Numbered from the stretch's first letter, positions 33,617-45,229 are shown. The stretch: DNA of 64,000 bases from Setoptus koraiensis (GCA_048013815.1 CM106586.1:4278001-4342000), one strand, 5' to 3'. A program made the numbers and translations. The notes: generated by a model from the sequence alone, not told the origin.

Positions 33617-36588
33617 GGCTGTGTCCACTGTTAATTTGATTATGAGCTCATCTATCAGAGTGGCATGAAAGCAGTTGTAGTTGCTCGACTCAGTCGGCCA
33701 GTGCAGCCGGTCGAAATTGTTTGTGTTGCGCAACGAATTGAGCAGCGGTATTGCGGTGGCCCAGGCCTGCTTTTGTTGTTGCTGCTGCTGTTGTTGTTGC
33801 TGTTGTTGCTGTTGATGCTGGCGCTTGTCGTTGTTGTTGCTGTTGTTGACCACAAACATGATGTCCGACATGGCAAGGTGCGTGCAAGCGGCATCATAGC
33901 TGGCCGAAGGCACAAGTAAGTCGTTGATAATGTGATCGATTGTGAGGTTGCCAGCTTTGTATTGAGGCTGGCCCAAAACAGGTGACAAGCCGGCCCTGGT
34001 TGGCGCGTAGTTGATCACCTGAGCGGCGGTGTCGCTGCTATCGCTGTTGTCATGACTGGCTAACTGGCTAGTAATGGCATTGTGTGCGACATTGTCCATA
34101 CAATGCGACGATTGATTGTTAATGAGACATCCATTAGCGTCCGTTAGCATGTTGTCGACATTATCATCGTGCTCGTGATCGACTGATTGAATTAATGGCG
34201 GCGCTCGCGACACAGCTCGCAACAACGACTGGCTACTGCCGTTGTTGTGGCTTCGGCACTGACCCGCATCACTGACACTTGTCGCATTGATTGATGATGT
34301 GTCCCATTTATCACTAATTTTATGCCCAAGCTCAGCCAGCTTAAGCTCGCTGGCTTGCTCGCCTCGGCAGCTCTCGCCAGCCTGACAGCCATCAATCGGC
34401 TGCGCATCAAGATGGCGCTGGTTGTTGTTGTTGTTGCTGTTGTTGTTGTTGTCGTTGTTGTTGTCGTTGTTGCTGTTGTTGGTGCTGCTGCTGGTGCGGT
34501 TGTTGTCGGTGGCGGTTGTGTGCAAGTCGGCACAACACGAGCAGTAGCAACAACTACAAGTGCAACTACAATTGCAAATGGGCGACATTGTAACCATGGA
34601 CCGGCTGCTGCATACATCACAGCTATCACTGTTAATGTAATCCATGGGCGATGACGTAATCTGGTTGTGCTGATTTGTTGCCGCTTGCTTGCCGCCGCCG
34701 CCGCCGCTTAGTGCAGCCGATGTGTCATAGGGGCGCCACTCTAATTGATATGATTGACAGTGGCCGGCGACAGGTACAAGCGACGCCACAATCTCGTCCG
34801 CTTGATCGTGTTTATTTTTGCTTGTTGTCCGGTCACCATTATAATCCAAATTGACACTGTTGGTTTCATTTGTTTGCGCTGCCGTCGTCTTATGTGGGCC
34901 TGTTAACGCTTCGCTTGACCCATTTAATGGGCCGTCTGATTGGCCTCTATGAGCGGGCTGCTGTGATTCCGTTGGCGTGGTGCTTGTCGTTGTGGTAGTG
35001 GCTGTTGCTGTTGCTGTCAAGACGGCCACTTGATTGTTGTTGTGCTGATGACCAATTGATTGATTGGTTGTCCGATGTTGGTTTTGTTGTTGTTGTTGCT
35101 GTTGAGCTGCGTTGTTGTTGGTGTTGTTGTTTGTTTGTTTGTGTGTATCGGACACTTGACCGATATTGGCCGACTGCTGATTATGATGCTGATGAGCGCT
35201 ACCTTGCGCCATCTTTGTTGTCGCTGATGTTGGCTTGGCAGCGTGACCGGCCAACGTTTTCTTGGTGCGCGATCTGATGGCCAAAAATATCTTGCAATAT
35301 AGACCGGTCATTAATATAAATGGTATGAAAAAAGACACTAGCGATGACCAAAATATAAATGTCGAGTTGTAAAAGATGCATAAATCGGGCTTCCGTTCTG
35401 CCGAAGTGTTCAGGCCGATCAATATGGGCGCCCCGGTGCACGCAGATATAAACCATACCATGCCAATTGTCAAGAAGGCACGAGTGCCATTCTTATGGGC
35501 ACTATAATAGATTGGCTTTGCCACCGCCATGTACCTGAAACGACCATAATGTAGCGGCATTAGATTTTTTACATTAGACAGGACATTTGATATCATTCGC
35601 GAGTATAATGGTTGGCTCAAATTGACCCCAAATTGGGTGATATACATTTGTGTGCGAATATTTCATGAATATATTCCACGAGTCAGTCATGGATAGGTGT
35701 GGATAGTCGTGCAGGACGGGTCAGGGAAAGTCGGTTGTGGATAGTTATGCCCATGGATAGTCATGCAGAGCGTGCTCGGTTGTGAATAGCCGGCGAATGA
35801 GGGTGAATAGTCGGTAGAGAGTTGGTGAATACTCGGCGAATAGTCGGTGAATACTCGGTGAATACTCGTTGAATACTCGGTGAATAGTCGGTGAATAGTT
35901 GGTGAATGAGGGGATCGGTGGGTGCGAGAGGCAAATATGCGTGACCTTGGATTCAAATTAAACTAGATTATCATCTCTAACAAGCGGCAAGGCAAGCTCA
36001 AGTGAGCGCCGTCTCGAACGATTCAATTGATTTAGATATACAGCCAGATATAGGTGGCTGTATAACGGTTTTAGTGAGCGATAGTGAAACAATACAAACA
36101 AAGAGGCGAGCTCGTGATCATAATAAATAATCATAAGTAATCATAAACAGACCAGCTGCTATCATGAGTCATTACGTAATTTCTGGCTAAATCTATTGCA
36201 TCATTTGAGCTGCTAGCGAAAAATTTATTTATTATGGTATAACCCGTTATTATATGACCACTGGTTATTATCCATGCTCGTAGTAGTAATAATACTGATA
36301 TCGCACACTAACTGGCGGCATGCGAAGTGCACTAGTCGAGTGGGGCAGCCCGAGTGAGAGTTTGAGGGATAGAGTTTGAGGGATAGAGTTTGAGGGATAG
36401 AGTTTGAGAGAGTTTGAGGGAGAGAGAGAGAGGAACACAAATGACCAACACTTTTATCTTTATGTTATTCATATTTACCTATCTATGCTGATGGCCACCA
36501 AATTAAGTATAGAGGCGGTGGAACAGGTAACGTCGGTGGCAATATAAAAATCACATACAAAATCACTGAGATTCCATTCGTTGTTTAC
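26331..36588 (-). CDS. Dop2R: D2-like dopamine receptor with giant third intracellular loop (3' three exons)
   Basis: Three exons, 36588-36479, 35534-26722 and 26551-26331, join in frame (9,144 nt, 3,047 residues plus stop) with canonical sites. TM3 reads DFVCDFYIATDVTCSTAS with the amine-binding Asp, then LVAISIDR|Y (DRY). TM4 and ECL2 include RKPDLCIFYN with the disulfide Cys. TM5 WSSLVSF keeps the catechol-binding serines. TM6 starts KATKTLAIVLG and continues FLVCWTPFFTCNILD. TM7 is TTWLGYINSLVNPIIY, then FRKAFKKIL and a terminal Cys, as in vertebrate D2/D3. These match Drosophila D2R closely, so this should be a Gi/o-coupled plasma-membrane receptor. Between TM5 and TM6 lie about 2,840 residues of low-complexity loop. 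The TM1-TM2 exons are not in the window. Confidence 0.93.
26552..26721 (-). other. Dop2R last intron (within TM6)
   Basis: 170 nt, phase 1, interrupting TM6 after AIVL and the first base of the Gly codon. The acceptor is CCCAATAATAG. It contains a TATATA-rich stretch at about 26585-26635. Confidence 0.9.
27383..27432 (-). repeat. PolyGln run in Dop2R ICL3
   Basis: CAA/CAG run coding for 16 glutamines, followed by RIRFETQDNKENLLDKH. Confidence 0.9.
29991..30020 (-). repeat. PolyGln run in Dop2R ICL3
   Basis: Nine glutamines encoded within the loop. Confidence 0.85.
32553..32708 (-). repeat. 24-bp / 8-residue tandem repeat in Dop2R ICL3
   Basis: About six copies of an 8-residue unit close to TTTNRTAD (variants TRANTTVD, TRANRAAD, TTANGTGD). 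The Asn and final Asp are kept in each copy. Confidence 0.9.
33561..33618 (-). repeat. PolyAsn run in Dop2R ICL3
   Basis: (AAC)n on the minus strand encodes about 18-19 asparagines. The pure triplet run is likely to vary in length among individuals. Confidence 0.95.
33774..33815 (-). repeat. PolyGln run in Dop2R ICL3
   Basis: About 14 glutamines, with CAA and CAG codons mixed. Confidence 0.9.
35822..35910. repeat. 11-bp minisatellite
   Basis: About eight copies of GGTGAATACTC/GGTGAATAGTC, with related degenerate copies back to about 35760. Confidence 0.9.
36357..36430. repeat. 14-bp minisatellite running into (GA)n
   Basis: Four copies of a 14-bp GAGGGATAGAGTTT unit, then GA dinucleotides to about 36431. 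Confidence 0.9.
36479..36588 (-). other. Dop2R: Dop2R exon encoding TM3
   Basis: A 110-nt exon, phase 0 to phase 2, preceded by CGCCATTAG and followed by GTAAAT. It encodes VNNEWNLSDFVCDFYIATDV and on to AISIDR. Drosophila has VNRGKWILPDFVCDFYIAMDV at the same place. It is shorter than 60 codons and is easily missed by ORF scans. Confidence 0.95.
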
Positions 36589-37620
36589 CTAATGGCGCGA
36601 TTATGCCAGCGATGCCAGTAATAGGAGAGGGGAGCACGAGAGGGAGAGAAAGGGAGCGAGAGAGAGAGAGTAAATAGGAAAATGTTGTTTTATTATTGTT
36701 GTCTCTGTATAATAACCGGCGAGCATCATATTTTCATAAGTATAAGTATAAGTATGCGGATAAATATGTGCTCGTGTTATTACTGGGCGCGGCTTTTGGG
36801 GCCCCAAATAATAACGCGGCACCAAATGGCCAAGATGACAGAGTTTAGTTGCGGCCATCTAGCGGCAGTTGGGGCGCCAGTGGCAGCCATCCAGGGCTAG
36901 CTTTCACGCGTTAGTTGCCCAAATGTCACTACTATCGCTCAAATCTGCTTACTAGTCCAGATTAGCTGCGCCAGCGAGCCGGTTGGGGATGGGGGAGAGG
37001 GGAGTGGCAGTTGCGCTTCTACTAAGTGAATTTTTAGGTTCGGTTGCACGAGCAGCAAGCCAGCGAGTCAGTGGTTTAGGCTTGTGAGCCAGTTCAGCGT
37101 AAGAAGTTGAGCCTAATCTTGGTCTTAGGGGACAATGGGGGCCGCTGCCGCTGCCGTCGCCGTCGCTGCCGCCGCCGGGGTGCTTGCACGGGCCATAAAC
37201 CAGGGGGAAGTGAACACATGAATTGCGTTAAGTTAAACTCGTGTCACGTTGTTTTTGCGCCCGGCTCGTGTTAGTGCCAACAACAGCTGATGATGACGAA
37301 ACTAGCTTGCCATGTCTCATCATTTTTCAATGGAGCTCACATTTACTCATATTATACAACCAATATTGTATCGCATATAATACACTGACAGTGTGTAAAC
37401 ATATATATTTATGATATTAATGAATGTAACAACAACAACAACGACAGCAACAGCGACAACAACACAGTGCGTATTTACTTTGCATGCTCGCCCAACTTCA
37501 ACCTGGCGCAAGTTGCGCAAGGCAAGCTTCTGTTTTTTTCTATTTGTTCTTTCTGGTCGCCTATTTCCTTTGTTGTCCGCGCTGCCACCAGCGACGCTGT
37601 TGATGAGCACGGACAAGCTC

Positions 37621-37674
37621 GCCAACTAGCTTGCCAACTGGCTTGCCGACTGGCTTGCCGACTGGCTTGCCAGG
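37621..37674. repeat. 12-bp tandem repeat
   Basis: About four to five copies of GCTTGCCGACTG-type units. Confidence 0.85.
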
Positions 37675-37852
37675 CGCACTGACAACTGGCGGCCAAATGA
37701 TACACTTTTAACAGATATAGGCACCTGGTTGGTGGTTAGTTTTTGTTTTCGTCGTCATCGGATCAGGCGGCGCAAAAAGTTTTTGGTGTCCGTTGTAACA
37801 ACTCTTAAAACAACAACAACAACAACAACTGTTTACTTGCAGGTGATGAGGC

Positions 37853-37886
37853 GAGCCGGCCCGCGCCGACGTTCGCGGGCCGGCTC
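37853..37886. repeat. Perfect 13-bp inverted repeat
   Basis: GAGCCGGCCCGCG pairs exactly with CGCGGGCCGGCTC across an 8-base loop. Confidence 0.9.
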
Positions 37887-38583
37887 CGGCCAGATCGGTG
37901 TGATAGAGATAAGGGATAAATTATGGCCGCGCCATTCATCTTTCATTGGATTTCTACTCACACAAGCGTGCAATGTGTCATCCAATCCAATGAATTTGTT
38001 GGACCAAACTAACTCGCGACAACTCTTTCACATATCAAAATAAGAGCACATGCGGAAATGTGCACACATGGAGCCTCTATGATGGAGGACAGGCCACACA
38101 AATAGAGACACTCGGGCCAACATAGAAAGATGGGAGATGGGGCCAGTTGGGAGGCCGCTTGGGAGAGCAGGCCGGACAAAGCTGGACAAATGGCGATGCT
38201 AAAATGGGCGCCCGTTTGAATGGGCGCCAGATAAGCGGCTTTAATGGGCCCGGCGCGGAGCTAAGCCGATGACAGAACGAGGAGGAGCGAAGGGCGCAGC
38301 TTTAAATAGAGCCGACCGACCGGCCGGCCAAGTCGGGCCGGACCGGACCGAGCTGGCCGAGCTCGCTGGACGCACAGATAAAGGCGCCGCGGCACAATGG
38401 CGAACCGGTTGTACGTAGTCGTAGATGTCGATTTAGATATTAGGACGAATGGGGCCAATCGATTGGCCAGTTGATACATATACATCCCGTCTGTGGGCAT
38501 ACAATAGTGATGTAATGGAGTCGTGTATCGCCGACACAGCCGCGGACATTATCCGCGACTTGCACGAGCAAATTTCAAAAGAA

Positions 38584-38618
<35 letters not shown>

Positions 38619-39511
38619 GGTGAACGGGGGCCCGAAAGTTGGTTGCATCAATCGCGACGAGAGCTCGCTGGGCAATGGGCAGGCACAATGGCCGCGGACG
38701 GAAGGGGACCCCATATAGAAATTTAATTGACATGTGTAGTTGATGACAGGGTAATTGACAGAAGTTGAATTGAGTTGGCGCTGCTACTTGGATGGCGCCA
38801 CTCAATTGCATTACCACTAGTGTGTAACTATTCCGGTCAGACTATTGAATACTCATGACGATGATGGCCACGATGACCATGACGGCCACGATGACGATGA
38901 CGATGATGATATAGTGGCACACTACTGCTGAGCGAATGGCGGGCCGGGGTCCCGTTGGGGCCCCGGCTCGGCCAAGCGGCTCGGCGGGGCCTATTCGATC
39001 GGGGGCCCAATCATGGAATGCGGGCCGCATTAGTCACCAGGGGCGGCAACCTTGAACTTGTGACTGTTGTGGCAAGTGTTTCTTTTGTCAACATGTTCTT
39101 TGGGTTCTCTTGGCCCATGTTACATGATGGGAGCGCTCGAGGGGAGCCCCAGTGGAGTTTGTGAGTGGATGGGGGCCTTTGGCTTTGATTGCTAACAAAG
39201 TGCATCCTCCCCCTACCCTCTCCTTTGCTCTCTTCCCTACTCTCTCCTCTATCCGCTCCCCTGCTCCCTTCTCTACCCGCTCCCCTGCTGGCTCCCCACA
39301 CGCACTGGACACTAGGCCCCGCAAGCCAGCTCGGCGGGCCATTATTCAGCGCTGCGTGACCGTTATCTTATTATGGCCCGGTTTTGGTCTGAGTGGATCC
39401 AGTGTGGCGTGAAGGAACGGGCACGGGTTGTTGAATATCTCGGAGCGGCGGCGACGGCGGCAGTAATATTCATCAGCGTTTATTCAACATTTGCCACACT
39501 GCAACTTTTAT

Positions 39512-39559
39512 CCCACGCGCCGACAGCCGGCCTCATTTGGCCGGCTGTCCGCGCGTGGG
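39512..39559. repeat. 21-bp inverted repeat
   Basis: Arms 39512-39532 and 39539-39559 pair with one mismatch (C opposite C) around the loop TCATTT. The core is GACAGCCGGCC / GGCCGGCTGTC. Confidence 0.92.
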
Positions 39560-41095
39560 GCCAGCCGAATGAGGCCCCGAAATTCTTGTGGCGCGCAGAA
39601 TTATGGTCGCCATAATTGTGCGCAAGCTGGACATATGTTTCTATATGCGCTGTACGCTCAAGTGGTCGCCAGATAATCGCCAGATACCCTCAAACAAACA
39701 GGGACAGATCCGAGGCCAGATAAGTTGTGGCGCGGCAGTTGTTGAAATAAAATTATCAATATTACTGTCCGCAACATGGCCGAAATCGCTGTGACAAGTG
39801 ACGACAATTACGACCATGACGATTATGACGATAATGAGCCCTCGACACACAGCCTCTGGCACGACTCGTCGCCGGCAAGCCGGACAATGAGAAAAAATAA
39901 GAAACTCCACTCCATACAGTCACAACATAATTTATGGCTGCACAAAAGCGATCTCAAACGTGGCCAGTTTCACGGGCCCCAAAAGCATATGAAAAAACGC
40001 TTAATTATTGTCGTGTGTGTGTGTGTGTGTGTGTTTTTAGTGTTCATGTTTATACACGGCAACTTATTTCGGCCGATGCGCTCGCGCAAATATCCGCTGC
40101 TTGCATGATTAGTCGCACACTGCCAGATAATGACCGTTATTTTCCCACTATTTTGCTTCATTTTTCAACCATTGGCGCCACAATTCGATGATTAATTATC
40201 ACCATATACGGTGGGGCCCCGGCAGCGTTGTCACACATGCCATGGCTCGTTGTGAACGTGCTATTTGGCCGCTAAACTAGCACGTGGATGCAATGCAAAT
40301 GCAGTGTCAATGTGATGCGTTTTTTTTTCTTCTGGCCGGACCATTTTGTTCAGACCACCATTAATGCCGGCACACTGCGCTGAATGGGGTCCACTAGAGC
40401 GCCATTCAGTGGACTTTATTAACTGAATAGTCGGATGCAGCGTTTGTTTGTTTAATTGTTTTTTTCACTCATCATGTCCACTATGTATTTTTGCGCATAT
40501 GCACGCGGCCAGAGCTGACCCACTTTCAGCAAGCCAGAGAGCCGATGAAAATTATCAAAAAAATACCTGGAAAAAGCACTCTGTTGCCTGGAATCGCAGC
40601 GAGCGAGTCATATAAAAATCCAGCTATGCAATGAAGCATATCAGCACGTGCAAATTGACACTTTTATGGCACGAAACGGTCGTTAGGTACCGTTGGCTGT
40701 GCACTTTCCGAAGCACCACTCAAATGGGGGCCATTGAATGTTGCTGGCGGTTGTTCGAGCCACACGGAGACTGTCAGTGTTTTGTTTCCTGGTCGCTCCA
40801 TAAGCTATCTCCGAGAATGTCTACGAGGGGCGCTAGTGAAAATTGTTCCGGCAAAGAACAGTCAGAGCTGCCCGAGTGCAACTTGCCGTGCGCGCCCGTT
40901 CAGTCACTCGTATCATTGATTTGATGGATCCCCCGCACGCCGCCTGTCGAAAGGCTGCTCGAAATATCACTGACGGATTGGCATCAAGATAACGATACGA
41001 TAAAATTAGCCCACATGATTGATTTCTTTTCTTTCGAGCCGGCAACACGCAGTCCGCAATAATGCTGCACATCCTGTTCTCACTGGCGCGCCGTA

Positions 41096-41160
41096 GGAAA
41101 AACCGAAAAACCGAAAAATCGAAAAATCGAAAAATCGAACCGATCCGAACCGAAATTCCG
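41096..41160. repeat. 8-bp CGAAAAAT-type tandem repeat
   Basis: About seven degenerate CGAAAAAC/CGAAAAAT units shortly upstream of the dispersed repeat at 41188. Confidence 0.8.
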
Positions 41161-41187
41161 AACAGAGTAACAGTTTTGGAATTTTCA

Positions 41188-41505
41188 TTTAGACTAGAGC
41201 TACTTAGATAAATTACAATTGCATCGTTGGGCCCCACTTGCTCCCACCGGAAATACCCAATTTCGACCTTTTCTGTCACACGGGCTTCGTTTGCATGTGT
41301 TTGTATGCCATATCAGGTCAGAAATTTTCGATCTGGATGTCGATGAAAAACGTCAATTCATGATTCTTTTTTCAAAGATGTTATTTTGAAGAAGCCGGAA
41401 AAGTGCCAACTTGATCCGAATCGAGGATTTCGTTCGCCGAAAAGCGCAACGATGCACAAATCTGACACTTTGGGCAGTTCTGAGCGCCGATTTTGTCGCC
41501 CCCAA
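41188..41505. repeat. Dispersed repeat, copy 2
   Basis: Counterpart of 24353-24640. It contains a GGGCCCC insertion-like segment at about 41230 that is absent from copy 1. The minus-strand reading VTEKVEIGYFRWEQVGPN resembles the copy-1 reading, so the similarity may reflect old coding sequence. Confidence 0.7.
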
Positions 41506-43450
41506 TGATGAGTGACCCCCCCGTGATGAGTGACCCCCGTGATGGACACACGACAAACCAGAGGATGGCCTTGAATTTTTTGTCTCTCATTTCAAATAAG
41601 TTGTTTGTGTGTGATAGTGAAACGCAGAAAGAGGTCACCGTGTTTTCTATCGAAAACAATCTATTGCTGCTCGATTTGTGTGCTCAAGGGGCCGACCTTG
41701 GGGCCGCTCACAATGACAAGAGATACAAATAGAAGTTTTTGCATTCAGTGTCTAATTGTGATTCAGTAATCCAATTTTCAGAACATCCTATATAAACAAA
41801 GTGCTCATGTATATTCATCGGCTCTTTGGCCGGTTTTGGTGGCACATCATCGCTGCATCATCACTGTAACATGACAACTGTCCGACTGGCGACTGTTCGT
41901 AGCACCAAAATTAGACCTCATTAGCCGATGTATATGTATATGTGGTGTATGTATAATCCTGGTGCGATGACGATTCGGGCGTTTCGTTCCTATGAGCACG
42001 ACCGATGAGCGTTGCAGCACGATTTTTTCACTCGAGGCCAGTCTTTTTGTCAGCCTCCATGTCACAGGGGGGCCCGTGACAACTCACCGGCCAAAATAGG
42101 ATCGGTATTGTCATTGTGCAGACTGAACACTAGAGCTCGAGAGTCGCCAAGCGGCACTTCAATCTCATTGGGGATACATACAAAATGCCACATCAACTGT
42201 GCACTCATTTCTGTTGGTTAAAGTGGCCTATCCAGAATGTTATTTGCATATTCAGTGTAGTCAGTGTCTGCCAGTGCTGCTGTCAGCAACGACTACTGGT
42301 GGTGAGTACCAGCAAATAGAGTGGAAACAAGGAATTAACTATTATTAATTATTGGCCAGCGCATATTAACGCAGCACTGTCGCGCTTCCATCTGGCCCCA
42401 TCGCGCCAGGCCCCTCGCTAGGCCCCTCGTAATGGGCTCATCAGGCTGTTGGCTGGCTAGCGGGCAGATTCATGATAGGCCGTACGCAAAAGCGACTTTC
42501 ACTTTTGATTTTGTGTGATTTGTCGCGGGCCAATCATTTGTATAGCGGCCCAGCTGCCGTCAATTAGCTTTTGACACGAATGACAGGTGACAGCTATTTC
42601 GGCCAAACAACCAAACGGGGCCCAGCTAGTGGCTAGCTCTGTAATATTAAATCCGGCGCCCATAAGTAACGGATAATAGCGGCCGCTGGCCGATAAGCTC
42701 CATTATGGGCGCGTTGTGTGTCGCGCGTGGCAATATTGTGTGGCCGAGTTTGCACGTGCTCGTTGGAAAATGTCCAAAATAGAGCCGACGAGATGGCTGA
42801 ACGCGGCCTGGCCCCCCGGCCCGCCCGTTTGAGCCTAATTTGCAGTGGCAAATGGCGCCAACAAAAGGCAAGCTCGTGCGGTGAGCATTACATAACTATA
42901 GCCGTTGTCAACATTGTATTATTATCAAGTTACGTCACAATTCATTATATCACTCACCTGTGAGTGCGCGCGTTTTCGATGATGCTGTTAGCTCCATTAA
43001 AGTTGGCGCACTTGGCGCCAGTGTCACTGGTCAAGGCTGGCCAGCGACACACACACACACTGACCAGATTGTGGCCAGAGTGAGGCCAGTGGTTGTTGTT
43101 GTTTGGCACAAGTTAAGTGTGTGTGTGTGTGTGTGTGTGTGTGTTGTCCATATCTCGAGTGGTCAATCTAGGGGTTTATCATCGTGGTCGTTGTCGTCTC
43201 GAAAAACGATAAACCATTATATGTGGCAACTTGTCTGGACGGCCAACAACAACAGCAACAACAACGACAACGACAACAACAACAACAACGACAACAACAA
43301 CTCAAGTGTACACACGCACGCCAATCGTGTGACACGAGCTCGGCGGCCACTTACGCAACACTTGCCAGCACGTGAACTAACAACGCGAAATGACAGTGGA
43401 CACAGGAACTGAAGAGCTGGCGCAATCTTGGGGCGCCTCGCGCGTTGTCG

Positions 43451-43526
43451 CCATTGCGCCGCGTGTGATCATGGTTGTGTTGGGGCCCCAACAGAACGAT
43501 GATCACACGCCAACGTGACGCAATGG
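43451..43526. repeat. Long palindrome centred on GGGGCCCC
   Basis: Inner arms 43461-43485 and 43486-43510 pair over 25 bases with two mismatches and no loop (GCGTGTGATCAT... / ...ATGATCACACGC). An outer pair CCATTGCG / CGCAATGG extends it asymmetrically. Confidence 0.92.
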
Positions 43527-43930
43527 CAGCCAGCGAATGCAAACAGACGGACAAAACTGGCTGTCACCATCAAACAGATGTTACTGGGCCCATTAAGTGT
43601 TGGCCGCCATTACAAACAAGCCACTGGCCTCGTTGTCCGAATTCAACTCACCTGAGACGGGCGACTTTTTTGCAGCTACACAGGCGCGCAGAAAAAAAAA
43701 CTGAGTGACTTTTGAAATTCCAGCGCGCCACACTTGGCTGGCAATTTATTTTGGCCTCGCTCGATGACGTAATATCTCTCTGTTGCCCGCTCTCTCTCTC
43801 TCTCTCTCGATTGCTCCGTTTGGGGGAAGGGGGGAGCCAATATCTCTATCGCTCGATGACGCAATATATCGTCTCTCTAGCGGGCGATTCGCGCCACGCA
43901 CCGCCAATTGCCAGCAGCGCCTCTCTACAT

Positions 43931-44004
43931 CTGGCCAGCGTATATCTGGCCAGCGTATATCTGGCCAGCGTATATCTGGCCAGCGTATATTTGGCCGGCG
44001 TATA
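43931..44004. repeat. 15-bp minisatellite
   Basis: Five copies of CTGGCCAGCGTATAT. Confidence 0.95.
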
Positions 44005-44048
44005 GTCGGCGTACCGGCGCACATAGCGCACGGTATACATAGGCCGAT

Positions 44049-44105
44049 ATTGCTGGATATGTGCTGGATATGTGCTGGATATGTGCTGGATATGCGCTGG
44101 ATATC
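44049..44105. repeat. 11-bp minisatellite
   Basis: Five copies of GCTGGATATGT, the last with GC in place of GT. Confidence 0.9.
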
Positions 44106-45129
44106 GGGGATTATGCGCGCGGTGAATCGTAAACATTCTGGGAATTGCCAGCTATGACTTATATGACCAGCATGTGAACAGCATGCATATGCAAGCCCCG
44201 GAGGTAATGTCTGCCCGAAATCATGAATATCCGCCAAAATCAAGCGCCAAGCCACTCAGATCGCATCTGGCAGCGCGCATTTAGTCGGTCGCATTTAGGC
44301 CCAAAGGCCTAAGCAGTGTACTTGGCGCGCCCGCGCGGATATTGATATATATTGATGGATATCCGGCCGGGCGGCGCTGGCACCCGTGTGTCAGCAGTGT
44401 CAAACAAATTGTCGCGCACACTTGGCTGATTAAAACAATATACACTCACTGGCAGTGAGTCACTGCACTGAAAATACCCATTATTTAAATATATATATTT
44501 GTACTATTCACCATGAATACCTGGGCCCAAGCGGGCGTCAGCTGACGCTTGGTATGGACTTTGGGGGCCCCATTCAGACGACATTCTCTCAGACAACTTC
44601 GGACTTTTTGCGAATTGTGTGCCGGCGCCAACACGGCCAAAGTGACAACTGAGCAATTTAGAGGCGACTGCAATTTTGGTTACCATTGAGATTTTTGAGA
44701 TTTAACAAACTCACAAACACTATTATGTAATGGGTCAAATTGAATGTTGCCAGACAGCGCCGGCCGACAAAGGGCAGCGCGCGCCAGACACCAGACAGCA
44801 GAGCGGCCACTCAGACAGCAGGCAAAAGCAGACGCCAGACGAGAGGGGCCCCCAGACCCCCAGCCCCCAGCCAGACGCCAGTGCATTAGCGGCCCGGGGC
44901 GGCCGGTTGCTGGATTAGGCGGCGCCCCAAATAAGTCGCACACAAGCCGGCAGACAAGTGTGAATGTGTCGCCGCTGGATGTTTGTCCAGCGGAGATGGA
45001 CAACAAAGATAAGAGCGCTGGCCACTAAAAAGACAATTGGCCAGTATCAAGTGCTGGTCAGCTGAGCGCGCGCCTCCTCCGGCCTGAGTGCCAATCCAAT
45101 AAGGAGGCGCGCGTCTGGCGGCAACCCGA

Positions 45130-45229
45130 CGCGCCGGCCGTCGGTCTGGCAACTCTGTGCGCCGGCCGTCGGTCTGGCAACTCTATGCGCCGGCCGTCGG
45201 TCTAGCAACTCTATGCGCCGGCCGTCGGT
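45130..45229. repeat. 28-bp tandem repeat
   Basis: About 3.6 copies of a unit containing GCGCCGGCCGTCGGTCTGGC. Confidence 0.9.

Larger units (their letters stand above)
26722..35534 (-). other. Dop2R: Dop2R 8.8-kb exon: TM4, TM5 and giant ICL3
   Basis: This exon of 8,813 nt starts at CGTTTCAG|GTACATGGCG and ends TTGTATTGG|GTGAGT. One minus-strand frame stays open throughout, while the other five are broken into pieces of under about 290 codons. The loop begins after LAIRSRTKK (about 35272) and ends at the basic KRERKATKTL (about 26755). It is rich in Q, N, T, S, A, D and G, with ordered-looking islands separated by homopolymers, several Cys clusters and many potential phosphorylation sites. 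No known globular domain was recognised inside. Further small in-frame introns cannot be excluded from sequence alone. Confidence 0.88.
35535..36478 (-). other. Dop2R intron between TM3 and TM4
   Basis: 944 nt interrupting the DRY motif after the Arg codon. It contains an 11-bp minisatellite (about 35822-35910, GGTGAATACTC units) and a 14-bp one (36357-36422, GAGGGATAGAGTTT units). Confidence 0.9.
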
